From JACKIC01 sp964392305 (GTDB lineage: Bacteria; Planctomycetota; UBA1135; UBA2386): 64,000 nucleotides of DNA. The stretch lies in the NCBI GenBank assembly GCA_964392305.1, contig CAYMPV010000030.1, forward strand, positions 1 through 64,000, read 5' to 3'. A program made the translations under genes and the position numbers. This document shows, one piece after another, positions 1 to 9,349 of the stretch. Within the stretch, counting starts at the first letter, position 1. Every line of letters begins with the position of its first letter. The notes under the pieces were generated by a model, which was not told the DNA's origin, did not search any database, and worked only from the letters and a program-made list of their open reading frames with translations.

Positions 1-1822
1 CGAGGTTGCTGCCCTCGGTGGCGAGGAACGAGGTGTATTCGCTGAGCACGCCGAAACGCGTCGACAGCCGCAGGATCTCGTCGCGCAGTTCACGCAGCCG
101 CGGATCCGCGAACGGATCGGGCCGGCCGGAGACGAGCGGCGCGCCGAGGTCCCCGCCGCGTTGCCGCAGTTCGTCGACGAGGAATGCGATCTGGCGGCTG
201 GCCCACAGCCGCGGCACGAACGCATGGCGAGTCGACGCCGAACGCACCGGCAGCGTGAACCGGAAACTGCGCGCGCCTTCCGGACCCTGGCCGGTGAGGC
301 GGAACGTCAGGTCGTCTTCGCCGCGGTATTGGCCCAGCACGACCAGTTGATCACCCGCGAACAGGTCCGGCAGGCGGATCGGCAGCACCTCGGCGAGGCG
401 CCCGACGTCGTTGCCCTGGGCATCGACGGTCGTCAGGTTCGGTCCGGCCAGGGTCGGCTGACCGAGCCTGGCGAACAGGCCGGCGACGCGGATCTCGACG
501 TCCTCGTCGGGCAACACGTAGGTGGTGACCGCGCGCGTCTTCTCGGCGATGTGGTCGAGCAGCGGCGCGTTGACGTCGTTGCCGACGCCGAAGCAGAACA
601 CGCGGCGACCGTGCGGGTTGCCCTTGGCGACGAGCGCACGCAGATCGGCTTCGCGCGTCGGACCGACGGTCGGGATGCCATCGGTCAGGAACAACACCAG
701 CGGCAAGGTCTCCGGCAGCGCCGGCGCGCGCAGGGCTTCGAGCAAGGCGTCGTGCAGGTTGGTGCCGCCGTGCGGCCGCACGTTCTGCAACCACTGCCGC
801 GCCTGTCGCATCGTCGCGTCGCTCTTGGCGACGGGTGCCGGAAAGCAGCTGCCGACCGAGTTGCCGTAGTCGATGAGTTGCAGGCCCTCGCCGTCGGCGA
901 GCCCTTCGATCACCTGCAGCGCGGCGGCCTTGGCCTGTTCGAGCTTGCGGCCGGCCATGCTGCCCGAACGATCCAGGGCGATGGTCACCTCACGCCGCAA
1001 CGGGTTGGCGACCTGGACCTGCGGCGCGCCGGCGAGCAGCAGGAAGTACCCGCCGCCGACGGTCGGGTCCGGATACGCGAACAGCGACGCCGACGGCTTG
1101 TTCGGGTCCTCGCCGGTGACGAAACCGAGCCGGAACGAGCCGGGTTCGCGGCAACCGGCGTCGCTGACGCGCACGCTGCGCTCGTTGGGCGACACGACAC
1201 GTTCGACCAGTTCGTGACTGGGTGAGTAGACGAGCCGGATCTGGTGTGGGCTGCGCAAGCCGACGGAGATCGCCCACGGCACGGCGCTGGTCAGCATCTC
1301 GCTGCGCGGCAAGACGTAGTCGACGCGGTTGCCGTCGATGTCGCAGACGTGCTCGTAACGCAGCCGGATCTTCTGCCGTCCGCCCGCCGGCACCGGGAAC
1401 ACGCTGCTGCGCAGGCAGCGCCAGTCGGCAAACTCGAGCAGCGCCGGGTCGCGCAGCTTGCTGGTGATCTCGTCGTAGAGCCGGCGCGCTTCTTCACGCG
1501 GCAGCACCTGGGCGGTCGGCTCGCTGGCAGCGCCGTCGAAGGCGAACTGCGAGATCGCCGCGCCATCCGGCACCGGCAGCAGCAGCACGGCCTCCTGCTG
1601 GCGCGCCGACGGATTGTGCAGTTCGAACAGGAGCTCGGTGCTGGCGGCGCGATCGAGGATCTGCACCCGGGCTTCGGCGCGCACGATCTGCACGGCGGTC
1701 GCGCCCGCCGGCGCGAGCACGGTGCGGCTGGGAACCACCCATTGGTGCGGTTGCTGGGCAACGAGACTGGCTGCCGTGGACAGGGCGAATGCCAGATACA
1801 GGATGCGGGCGGGGTCGTTCAT
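1..1822 (-). CDS. VIT and von Willebrand factor A domain protein (partial, C-terminus off window)
   Basis: Reading the minus strand from the ATG at 1822 gives an open frame that runs off the left edge without a stop. It starts with a signal-peptide-like segment ending near LVAQQ. A VIT (vault/inter-alpha-trypsin) domain follows, with the typical stretch about an amphipathic Tyr-Asp-Glu-Ile segment (EEARRLYDEI). A VWA domain comes next, with the MIDAS sequence DRSGSMAG and later FLTDGIPTVG. VIT-VWA proteins are exported adhesion or assembly proteins; the partner is unknown. The C-terminal end is missing because of the window edge, not because of visible damage. The family call is firm; the biological role is not known. 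Confidence 0.85.
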   Translation of the reverse strand, partial: MNDPARILYLAFALSTAASLVAQQPHQWVVPSRTVLAPAGATAVQIVRAEARVQILDRAASTELLFELHNPSARQQEAVLLLPVPDGAAISQFAFDGAASEPTAQVLPREEARRLYDEITSKLRDPALLEFADWRCLRSSVFPVPAGGRQKIRLRYEHVCDIDGNRVDYVLPRSEMLTSAVPWAISVGLRSPHQIRLVYSPSHELVERVVSPNERSVRVSDAGCREPGSFRLGFVTGEDPNKPSASLFAYPDPTVGGGYFLLLAGAPQVQVANPLRREVTIALDRSGSMAGRKLEQAKAAALQVIEGLADGEGLQLIDYGNSVGSCFPAPVAKSDATMRQARQWLQNVRPHGGTNLHDALLEALRAPALPETLPLVLFLTDGIPTVGPTREADLRALVAKGNPHGRRVFCFGVGNDVNAPLLDHIAEKTRAVTTYVLPDEDVEIRVAGLFARLGQPTLAGPNLTTVDAQGNDVGRLAEVLPIRLPDLFAGDQLVVLGQYRGEDDLTFRLTGQGPEGARSFRFTLPVRSASTRHAFVPRLWASRQIAFLVDELRQRGGDLGAPLVSGRPDPFADPRLRELRDEILRLSTRFGVLSEYTSFLATEGSNL

Positions 1823-1885
1823 GGCTCGTGAGCCAATAGACGACAAACGGGGGTCCGGTTGAGTAAGCGCCCGGTAAGGACCGGC

Positions 1886-3967
1886 TCAGCGCCGCGAGAT
1901 CGACCCGACGCCGTCCCAGAGGAAGATGTCCTGCTCCGTGCCGCGCACCACAGTGACCCGGCCGCCCTCGCCGTCGGGCTCCCACTCGATCGCCGTGACC
2001 GCGGTCGGCGCCGCAGCGAGCACGGCAGCGAACCAGACCGCGTCGCCGCGCCGGCGCACGAGCGCGAACGGCAGGCGCTCGGTCACCGATCGACAGGGGC
2101 CGGTGCCGAGCCACACTTCGGCGGCGGGACCGGCCGCGATCAGCAGCCGGGTGTCCAACGCGCCCGCGGCGTCGTCGAAGTCCACCCCGATCGCGTGCGC
2201 CGTTCCCCCGGCCGCGGCCCACTGCACGAACTGCTCACCCGCAATCCCCAACGGCTCGGCCGGCGCCGCCGCGGCGCACGCGGCCCGGACCTGCGCGGCG
2301 CGCGCGTGGTAGAGCCAGTCGTAGGTGTGTGGCGCGGCGGCGGTCAGCGAGTCGAGCACGACGAGGCAGCCGCGGGTGGCGATCAGGCACCTGCGGTGAT
2401 CGACCCCGCGATACGCCTTGGTGGTCTGCGCGGCGACCGCAGCCCACCCCTGGCCCTGCTCGAACGCCAGCAGGCGACCGGCGGCGCCTTCCTGTGACTT
2501 GCCGTCGACGACCACGGCGTTGTGCGCGAGCGTCGCCCGATACCACTGCGTATGGATCGGCAGGCGGTAGGCCTGGCTGGCGGCGCGGCCGGGATCGACG
2601 CCGCGCTCGCGCCCGCCGGCGTACCAGACGAACGACAGCTTGTCGAAGTGTCCGTGGAAGCCGCCGAACGGCGCGAACGTCAGCAGCGCCGAGTCGTCGC
2701 CGACGCGGAGCAGCGCGTGGCCGGCGGCGGCGAACAGTTCGTTGCCGAGCAGCGCCGTCGCGGTGGGCGCGGCGGCCGTCGGATCGCGGCCGCTGGCGAC
2801 CGATTCCCACGACGTGGTTCGCGGCAGCACGGTCAACAGACGTTGGTCTCCCGTCGCCGCGTACACCGTCTCGAGCGCGCGCGAGGCGCGCTGCGGCGTC
2901 GAGTCGACGTCGTCGCCGAGCCGCGGCAGGCTGCCGTCGGCCATCGTGTAGCGCGCGGGCAGCGACGCCATGCGCTGCAGCGCCGGGTGACCGAACAGAT
3001 CGACGCCGATGCGGCGCGCGAACTCGGCGTGCCAGACGAGCGCATCGAGCGTGTAGAGGTGGTAGCCGAACGAGTTCTCGTACCACATGCCCTCGGCCGA
3101 CACGCAGGCCTGCATCTGGAACACGAAGCCGTTCTTCTCGTCGAGCACGCTTCGCCGCAGCAGCGCGTCGTCCCCGAGCAGTACACCACCGGCGAACAAC
3201 GCTGCATTGTGCCAGCTCTGCCAGTTGCTGCGTTGGCGCTTGCACTTGTCGACGTTGGCGACGAGCGGCCGCAGCAGATGATCAGACAACTCCGCTCGCT
3301 CGGTTTCGGTCAGCGCCGGCCACACGAGGTCGGCGGCGGGCGCGATGCGGGTCACGAACATCGACGCCTCGGTCAGCGTCTGCGCGTCGAGGTGACCGCC
3401 CGAGTCGCGGGGCCTCGTCGGATCCTTGTCGTTGCTGTGGTAGGGATACGCCTCGTAACGCGCCGCGTAGCCCAACAGCACGGCGCGTGCATCCACGGCG
3501 AACGGTGTCTCTCCGGTCAGCGCGTAGGCCCATGCCGACTGGTGGGCGCGCTCGAGGTTCTGACGATGCCGCCGCGCGAACACCACATCGTCCCACGGCG
3601 CGCCGGAGTAGACCTTCTCGCACTTCGGGCAACGGTGGTGCGTGTCGTCGATCGTCGCGAGGGCGATCTGGCAGACATCGCACTGATACCACTGGTTGTG
3701 TTGGCCGCCGCGGCGCGGGAACTGCACCTCCTCGGCCAACGCACGACGCGCCCGCGCGACCCGATCGCGCACGACCGACACGCCGGCCCCGTAGGCGGCG
3801 CGCAGGCGTTCGAGTTCGGCTGGCGAGGCGGCGAGCACGGGCATTCCGTCGCGGCGCGCGGGCGCCGTGAGCTGCCCGGCCGTCGGCGGACGCCACGATG
3901 ACGGCTCCTGCGCCGTCGCGGCGGCGAGCAGCAGCAGCGCACAGAGGCTGTGCCGGCGCTCAGCCAC
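1886..3967 (-). CDS. Secreted heparinase II/III-like polysaccharide lyase
   Basis: 693 residues beginning at a GTG that overlaps the stop of the upstream FAD hydroxylase gene, which suggests translational coupling. The N-terminus is hydrophobic (LCALLLLAAATAQ), a likely signal peptide. A zinc-ribbon-like CxxC-x13-CxxC (CDVC...CPKC) lies near residue 95. An alpha/alpha toroid follows, containing the SNWQSWHNAAL helix. The C-terminal beta-sandwich carries GFHGHFDKLSF and VDPGRA, matching the heparinase II/III motif with its conserved His and Gly-rich turn. Family members cleave uronic-acid polysaccharides by beta-elimination in the periplasm or outside the cell. The substrate cannot be told from sequence. 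No sulfatase or sugar transporter is adjacent, so it is not in a typical polysaccharide utilisation locus. Confidence 0.82.
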   Translation of the reverse strand: MAERRHSLCALLLLAAATAQEPSSWRPPTAGQLTAPARRDGMPVLAASPAELERLRAAYGAGVSVVRDRVARARRALAEEVQFPRRGGQHNQWYQCDVCQIALATIDDTHHRCPKCEKVYSGAPWDDVVFARRHRQNLERAHQSAWAYALTGETPFAVDARAVLLGYAARYEAYPYHSNDKDPTRPRDSGGHLDAQTLTEASMFVTRIAPAADLVWPALTETERAELSDHLLRPLVANVDKCKRQRSNWQSWHNAALFAGGVLLGDDALLRRSVLDEKNGFVFQMQACVSAEGMWYENSFGYHLYTLDALVWHAEFARRIGVDLFGHPALQRMASLPARYTMADGSLPRLGDDVDSTPQRASRALETVYAATGDQRLLTVLPRTTSWESVASGRDPTAAAPTATALLGNELFAAAGHALLRVGDDSALLTFAPFGGFHGHFDKLSFVWYAGGRERGVDPGRAASQAYRLPIHTQWYRATLAHNAVVVDGKSQEGAAGRLLAFEQGQGWAAVAAQTTKAYRGVDHRRCLIATRGCLVVLDSLTAAAPHTYDWLYHARAAQVRAACAAAAPAEPLGIAGEQFVQWAAAGGTAHAIGVDFDDAAGALDTRLLIAAGPAAEVWLGTGPCRSVTERLPFALVRRRGDAVWFAAVLAAAPTAVTAIEWEPDGEGGRVTVVRGTEQDIFLWDGVGSISRR

Positions 3968-6182
3968 GCCGCGCCGCGAGGTACTGCGGCGGCCACGCGA
4001 ACGACCCGATGCGCCGTTCGTTGGCCTCGCGCAAAGTCAGGTACGGATCGGCCAGATGCGCCCGCGCGATCGCGCCGAGGTCGGCGCGTCCCGCGGCGAC
4101 GATGGTGTTGACGTGGTCGACGCCGGCGATGCCGCCGACCGCCATCACCGGCATGCCGACCTCGTGGCGGATGCGGTCGGCGAACGGCACCTGATACATG
4201 CGCCCGTACGACGGCTTCGACTCCGGAACGTTGCCAGCCGAAGACACGTCGAGCACGTCGACCCCGGCCTCGCGCAGCGCGCGCGCCACCGCGACGGCTT
4301 CGTCGAGCGTGAAACCACGCTCCTCGTCGTCGAACCAGTCGGTCGCCGAGAGGCGCACGAACAGCGGCCGCGTCCAGACCGCGCGCACCGCGACGACCAC
4401 TTCGAGCGGGAACCGCATGCGGTTGGCCAACGAACCGCCCCACTCGTCGGCGCGGCGGTTGGACAGCGGCGACAGGAAGCTCGACAGCAGGTAGCCGTGT
4501 GCCATGTGCAGTTCGAGCACGTCGAAGCCCGCGGCGAACGCACGTCGTGCGCCGGCGACGAACTGCTCACGCACCATCGCCATGTCGTCAGTGGTCATCG
4601 CCCGCGGCGCCGGCCAATCGGCGCGGAACGGATCGGCCGACGGCCCCAGGGTCTGCCAGCCGCCTTCGGCCAGCGGCGCGTCGCCCTCCCACGGTTGGCT
4701 GCACGAGCCCTTGCGGCCGGCGTGCGCGAGCTGCAACCCGATCTTGGCGGCCGAGTGCGTGTGCACGAACGCGACGATGCGCGCCCAGGCATGCTGCTGC
4801 GCCTCGTTCCAGATGCCCGTGCATCCCGGCGAGATCCGGCCTTCGGGCGACACGTTGGTCATCTCCGTGAACACCAGCCCGGCGCCGCCGACCGCGCGGC
4901 TGCCCAGATGCACGAGGTGCCAATCGGTCGGCGCGCCGTCGATCGCCGAGTACTGGCACATCGGCGAGACCACGACGCGGTTGGGCAACTGCAGGTCGCG
5001 CGTGGTGAACGGCAGGAAGGCCGGCTGCGTGCCCGCGTCGCCCCCTTCCTCGCGCGCCACGACCACGTCGACGCGATCGACGAACCCGGGATCGCGCAGC
5101 CGCAGGTTGTCGTAGGTGATGCGCTTGCTGCGCGTCATCAGGTTGAAGACGAAGCGTTCGGGACTCTGCCCCAGGTATCGCTCGCTGTTCTCGAACCACT
5201 CGAGGCTGGTCTGCGCGGCACGCTGCACCTTGAGCACGTCGATGCGCCGCGCGTCTTCGTAGGCCGCCAGCGCCGCGCTCACGTCGCCCGGGTTGGCGAC
5301 CACCGCATCGGCGAGCGCGATCGAGTCCTCCATGGCCAGCTTGGTGCCCGAACCGATCGAGAAGTGGGCGGTGTGCGCGGCGTCGCCGAGCAGCACGACG
5401 TTCTCGTGCCGCCAGCTGCCGCAGCGGATCGTCGGGAAGGTGCGCCAGATCGATCGGTTGATCAGCAGCTTCTCGCCGGCCAGATGTTCGGCGAACAGAC
5501 GTTCGCAGAAGCGCGCCGAAGCCTCTTCGTCGAGCTTGTCCAGGCCGGCCTTGCGCCAGGTCTCTTCGCGGCACTCGACGATCCAGGTGCCGCGAGTGCT
5601 GTCGAACGGGTAGGCGTGCACCTGGAACAGCCCCCACTCGGTGGGCAAGAACACGAACGTGAACGCCGTCATCCGCTTGGTCGTGCCGAACCAGGCGAAC
5701 TTGCACTTGCGCCAATCGAGGTCGGGCTGGAACGACGCGGCGAACCGGTCGCGGACCTTGCTGTTGACGCCGTCCGCTGCGACCACGAGGTCGTGCGACT
5801 TCTTGAGCCCGTCGATGTCTTCGATCGGATGCTGGTAATGCACCCCCACGCCGAGCTGCACACACCGATCGTGCAGGATCTGCAGCAGCTTGACGCGCGC
5901 GAGCCCGCAGAAGCCGTGGCCCGTGCTGACCGTTTTCGCACCGCCGTAGAAGGTGTCGATGTCGGTCCAGTAGGCGAAGCTGCGCCGGATCTGCGCGTAG
6001 CTGTCGGCGTCGGCCTCGCCGAACTTGCCCAGGGTTTCGTCCGAGAAAACCACTCCCCAGCCGAAGGTGTCATCGGGCTTGTTCTGCTCGAAGACGTCGA
6101 TCTCGGCGGTGGGCAGCCGCTTCTTGGCCAGCAGGGCGAAGTAGAGCGAGGCGGGCCCGCCACCGATACAGGCGATCTTCAT
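3960..6182 (-). CDS. Bifunctional FAD-dependent hydroxylase / old yellow enzyme fusion (salicylyl-CoA 5-hydroxylase-like)
   Basis: 740 residues if started at the ATG at 6182, where MKIACIGGGPAS begins the Rossmann FAD fold directly; a longer frame upstream has no family character. The N-terminal half (about 1-390) is a class A flavoprotein monooxygenase with the GxGxxS-type dinucleotide site and the second FAD motif LLGDAAHTAHFSIGSG. The C-terminal half (about 400-740) is an OYE/NADH:flavin oxidoreductase barrel with SPMCQYS, QLAHAGRKGS and HMAHGYLLSSFLSP. This domain order is that of bifunctional salicylyl-CoA 5-hydroxylase/oxidoreductases, which make gentisyl-CoA from salicylyl-CoA. Anthraniloyl-CoA monooxygenase has a related fold and remains an alternative. 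The substrate is inferred. The downstream lyase gene overlaps its stop codon. Confidence 0.83.
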   Translation of the reverse strand: MKIACIGGGPASLYFALLAKKRLPTAEIDVFEQNKPDDTFGWGVVFSDETLGKFGEADADSYAQIRRSFAYWTDIDTFYGGAKTVSTGHGFCGLARVKLLQILHDRCVQLGVGVHYQHPIEDIDGLKKSHDLVVAADGVNSKVRDRFAASFQPDLDWRKCKFAWFGTTKRMTAFTFVFLPTEWGLFQVHAYPFDSTRGTWIVECREETWRKAGLDKLDEEASARFCERLFAEHLAGEKLLINRSIWRTFPTIRCGSWRHENVVLLGDAAHTAHFSIGSGTKLAMEDSIALADAVVANPGDVSAALAAYEDARRIDVLKVQRAAQTSLEWFENSERYLGQSPERFVFNLMTRSKRITYDNLRLRDPGFVDRVDVVVAREEGGDAGTQPAFLPFTTRDLQLPNRVVVSPMCQYSAIDGAPTDWHLVHLGSRAVGGAGLVFTEMTNVSPEGRISPGCTGIWNEAQQHAWARIVAFVHTHSAAKIGLQLAHAGRKGSCSQPWEGDAPLAEGGWQTLGPSADPFRADWPAPRAMTTDDMAMVREQFVAGARRAFAAGFDVLELHMAHGYLLSSFLSPLSNRRADEWGGSLANRMRFPLEVVVAVRAVWTRPLFVRLSATDWFDDEERGFTLDEAVAVARALREAGVDVLDVSSAGNVPESKPSYGRMYQVPFADRIRHEVGMPVMAVGGIAGVDHVNTIVAAGRADLGAIARAHLADPYLTLREANERRIGSFAWPPQYLAARRG

Positions 6183-6565
6183 CGGGTGGGAGCGTAGCCC
6201 CTCGATCGCCCCATGCCTTGGGTCCTTGTGCCCAACTCGCATCCCGTGAGTCACGGTGCCATCGCGTCAACCGTCTGTGGAGAGATGGTGGCAAACACCG
6301 CCCTTCGGCCCGGCGAATCACCGGATTCCGGGAACGAGAATTCGTGTTCGGTTTCGACTCCCCTTCTCGCTGTGTCATTGTCGATCTCAACGAGGGATCT
6401 TCACCGCAGGTTGCTCCACGCGGGACTTGCGCAAAGCACAAAATGTGATCTTCTTCGTAACGGATGGTCCCCCCGGGATCTTCTGGGGCAAGAAGGTCGG
6501 CTGCATCCCGCGCGGCCCTCTCCCCTCGCACACCACTCGCACCTCGCCACTTCCGCATCTCGCCA
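6183..6565. other. Intergenic region between divergent hydroxylase and sugar transferase genes
   Basis: About 380 bases separate the start of the FAD hydroxylase from the likely start of the sugar transferase. It presumably carries promoters for both directions. The stretch around 6427-6460 is locally A/T-richer than its surroundings and could hold a plus-strand promoter, but I cannot identify convincing -35/-10 boxes. Short open frames in it have no recognisable protein character. No tRNA, riboswitch or repeat was recognised. Confidence 0.4.
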
Positions 6566-7945
6566 ATGCTCCGCTCTCACCCAGTTCGCTTGGTGAGCCT
6601 GCTGATCGATCACACCTGCGTCGCGCTCGCACTCGCCGCTGGTGGACTCTGGTCAGGCTGGTCCACCCAACCGATCGCCGCCGAACGACTGGCCGTGATC
6701 GTGACCCATCTGAGCTTCGGCCTGATGTGGGTCCTGGCCAGCAACCGACTCGGGCTGTACCAGGTTCCCCTGCTGCGCAATCGTCGCCAGGCGCTTAGGG
6801 TCCTCGCCGAGACCTGGCTGATCACCTGGGGCGTCGCGGGCCTGTCGTGCTCGATCGCCCTGCATCCGCCACATCTGCAACTCTGGCTCGTGCTCGCGTC
6901 GGGCTTCGCGGCGATGGCCGGCGTGCGCCTGTTGCTGGCGCGTTCGGCGCTCGCGGCCGGCTCCGGTCAACCCCGCACCCTGGTGCTCGGCGCCGGCGCC
7001 AACGCCCACGCGCTGAGCGCCGATCAGGACGCCAGCAAGCAGGTCCGCCTGATCGGCTTCGTGCCGTTCACGAGCGAGAACGCCGATTGCATGCCGCACC
7101 TCGAACAGCTCGGCACGATCGAGCAGCTGTCGCAGGTGCTGCATCAGCACAACCCGCGACTGGTCCTGGCCTGCCCTTCCGACGACGCGCCGTCGCGTGA
7201 GATCAGCGACCTGTTCCGCACCTGCGACCGTCTCGGCATCGCCATCCAGTACTTCCCGTCGTTCTTGCATGTGAGTCACATGCAGGTGGGCATGACCTGG
7301 AACCACGACCGGGTCGGGCTGGCACTGCGCACCCACTACAACCGCTCGATCTCGCGATTGGCGAAGCGATCGATGGACTTCCTCGGCGCCAGTATCGGCT
7401 TGCTGCTGCTGCTGCCCGTCTTCCTCGCCTGCGCCCTGGCGGTGAAGCTCACCAGCCGCGGACCGGTGTTCTACCGCCAGACCCGCGTCGGCGAGAACGG
7501 CGAGCATTTCACCTGCCTGAAGTTCCGCACCATGCGCGTCGGCACCGACGTCGACCGCGAGAAGCTGCGGGCCGCGAGCATCCAGGACGGTCCTGCGTTC
7601 AAGATCCCCAACGACCCGCGCATCACGGCGGTCGGACGGCTGCTGCGCAAGTTCAGCCTCGACGAGTTGCCACAGCTGCTCAACGTACTGATGGGGGACA
7701 TGAGCCTGGTCGGACCTCGCCCGCCGATCCCTTCCGAAGTGGAGCAGTATTCCTGGTGGCAGCGCCGCCGCATCATGGTCAAGCCTGGCTTGACCTGTGT
7801 GTGGCAGGTGTGGGGCCGCAACCGCGTGTCCTTCAAGCGTTGGGTCGAGATGGACATCTACTACATCGACAACTGGTCGCTGTGGATGGACCTCAAGCTG
7901 ATCGCACACACGTTCCGGGTGGTGCTGCGCGGCACGGGCATGTAA
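6566..7945 (+). CDS. Polyprenyl-phosphate sugar-1-phosphate transferase (exopolysaccharide initiating enzyme)
   Basis: I chose the ATG at 6566 (MLRSHPVRL) because the preceding in-frame residues are Arg/Ser-rich and unlike the family; this gives 459 residues. The N-terminal third has several hydrophobic helices, followed by a Rossmann-like domain (LVLGAGANAH). The C-terminal catalytic domain starts with KRSMDFLGASIGLLLLLPVF and has the family motifs GPVFYRQTRVGENG, LKFRTM, LRKFSLDELPQLLNVL and MSLVGPRPP. These enzymes load the first sugar phosphate onto undecaprenyl phosphate in the inner membrane, starting capsule, O-antigen or exopolysaccharide synthesis. No other polysaccharide genes flank it, so it is an orphan here. 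The sugar cannot be predicted. Confidence 0.9.
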   Translation: MLRSHPVRLVSLLIDHTCVALALAAGGLWSGWSTQPIAAERLAVIVTHLSFGLMWVLASNRLGLYQVPLLRNRRQALRVLAETWLITWGVAGLSCSIALHPPHLQLWLVLASGFAAMAGVRLLLARSALAAGSGQPRTLVLGAGANAHALSADQDASKQVRLIGFVPFTSENADCMPHLEQLGTIEQLSQVLHQHNPRLVLACPSDDAPSREISDLFRTCDRLGIAIQYFPSFLHVSHMQVGMTWNHDRVGLALRTHYNRSISRLAKRSMDFLGASIGLLLLLPVFLACALAVKLTSRGPVFYRQTRVGENGEHFTCLKFRTMRVGTDVDREKLRAASIQDGPAFKIPNDPRITAVGRLLRKFSLDELPQLLNVLMGDMSLVGPRPPIPSEVEQYSWWQRRRIMVKPGLTCVWQVWGRNRVSFKRWVEMDIYYIDNWSLWMDLKLIAHTFRVVLRGTGM

Positions 7946-7969
7946 CCGCGGCGGCCACGGCGCCGTCAG

Positions 7970-9322
7970 TCAGAACGGGCTCGCCGCGCGGCAGGCGGCC
8001 TCGACCTCACGCAGCCCCTTGGGAACGGCGGCAGTCAGGACCTCCGGTCCCGCGGCGGTGATCAGGACATCGTCCTCGATGCGCACCCCGATGCCCCGCA
8101 ACTCCGCCGGAGCCTTGCGGTCGCGACGCCCGAAGTAGAGCCCGGGCTCGACGGTCAGCACTTCGCCGGCACGCAAGCGCTCGGCGCGACCCTCGGCGGT
8201 CTCGTAGGCACCGACATCGTGAACGTCGCGGCCGAGCCAGTGCGTCGTGCCGTGCATGTACCACGGCTTGAACGCCCCCTTGTCGATCAACGCGTCGAGG
8301 CGCCCGCGCAGCACGCCCAGTTCGACCAGACCCTTGGTCAACCAACGGATGCAGGTGCGGTGGGCGGCGTCCCACGGCGCGCCGACCTTGCAGGCGCGAA
8401 TCCCGGCCAACTGCGCGCGCAGCACGATCCGATAGACGGCCGCCTGCGCCGCCGAGAAGCGGCCCGAGATCGGGAACGTCCGGGTCACGTCGGCGGTCAG
8501 GCCGCCGAACTCTGCACCGGCGTCGATCAGCAGCAGGTCGCCGCGACGCATCAGACGGTCGTTGTCGTGGTAGTGCAGCACGCACGCGTTGGCGCCGCTG
8601 GCGACGATCGATGGGTAGCCGTTGCGCGGGCTACCATGACGTCGGAACTCGGCTTCGAGCACGGCCTGGACCTCGTACTCGTGCATGCCCGGCGTCGCCT
8701 CGCGCATCGCCGCGATGTGCCCGGCCGCCGTCGCCGCAGCGGCAGCGCGCAGCGCGACGAGCTCGCTGGCGTCCTTCTGCGCACGCTGTGCCGCGATCGC
8801 AGGCCCCGGATCGGTGATCGTCGGATGCTGAGGCGGCTGACGACGCCGCCGGCGCAACGCCACCGTCTTGCAGCAGCCGAGCAGGCGGCGATCGAAGTCG
8901 GCATCGGCGCCGAGGCGACAGAACAGGCGCCAGTGCCCATCCATCAACTCCGGCAGTTCGCGCCAGAAGGCCCCGAACTCGCGGACCTCGTCGACACCGA
9001 AGGCCCGTTTCGCGCCCGACAGACCGTAGCGCTTGCCGTCCCAGATCTCGCGCGCCGGGTCGCGCGGCCTCACGAACAGGACGCTGCGGTGCCGCCCCTT
9101 CGCCGTGCGCCAGGCCACGAGCATCGCCTCGGGCTCGGGAAACCCGGTCAGATACTGGAAGTCGCTGCCCGGTCTGAACTCGTGGTGAACGTCACCGTTG
9201 CGCAGCGTCTCCGCCGCGGTCGGCAGCAGCAGCAGGCCGTCGCCGAGCTCTTCCAGCAATCGCTGGCGACGGCGCCTGTGGAGGTCGGGATCGGGCAAGG
9301 CGTCGCGGCTCACGGGGGTCAA
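7970..9322 (-). CDS. pepP: Xaa-Pro aminopeptidase (aminopeptidase P, M24B)
   Basis: 450 residues with the two-domain aminopeptidase P layout. The N-terminal domain includes FRPGSDFQYLTGFPEPEA. The pita-bread metallopeptidase domain has the ligand-bearing segments LLIDAGAEFGGLTADVTRTFP (two Asp), MHGTTHWLGRDVHDVG (His) and LTVEPGLYF and RIEDDVLIT (Glu), i.e. the five dinuclear metal ligands. It removes the N-terminal residue from peptides with proline in position two, in the cytoplasm. It is about the usual length. It converges with the sugar transferase gene, leaving only about 24 bases between the stop codons. Confidence 0.93.
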   Translation of the reverse strand: MTPVSRDALPDPDLHRRRRQRLLEELGDGLLLLPTAAETLRNGDVHHEFRPGSDFQYLTGFPEPEAMLVAWRTAKGRHRSVLFVRPRDPAREIWDGKRYGLSGAKRAFGVDEVREFGAFWRELPELMDGHWRLFCRLGADADFDRRLLGCCKTVALRRRRRQPPQHPTITDPGPAIAAQRAQKDASELVALRAAAAATAAGHIAAMREATPGMHEYEVQAVLEAEFRRHGSPRNGYPSIVASGANACVLHYHDNDRLMRRGDLLLIDAGAEFGGLTADVTRTFPISGRFSAAQAAVYRIVLRAQLAGIRACKVGAPWDAAHRTCIRWLTKGLVELGVLRGRLDALIDKGAFKPWYMHGTTHWLGRDVHDVGAYETAEGRAERLRAGEVLTVEPGLYFGRRDRKAPAELRGIGVRIEDDVLITAAGPEVLTAAVPKGLREVEAACRAASPF

Positions 9323-9349
9323 GTGTGCCGCCCCGAGCCACCGCAGTCA

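Noticed and set aside
161..1225. Long plus-strand frame opposite the VIT/VWA gene
   Set aside because: In GC-rich DNA the complementary strand of a real gene often stays open. This frame has Arg/Gln/Ala-rich translation without domains, and the minus-strand gene has clear VIT and VWA motifs.
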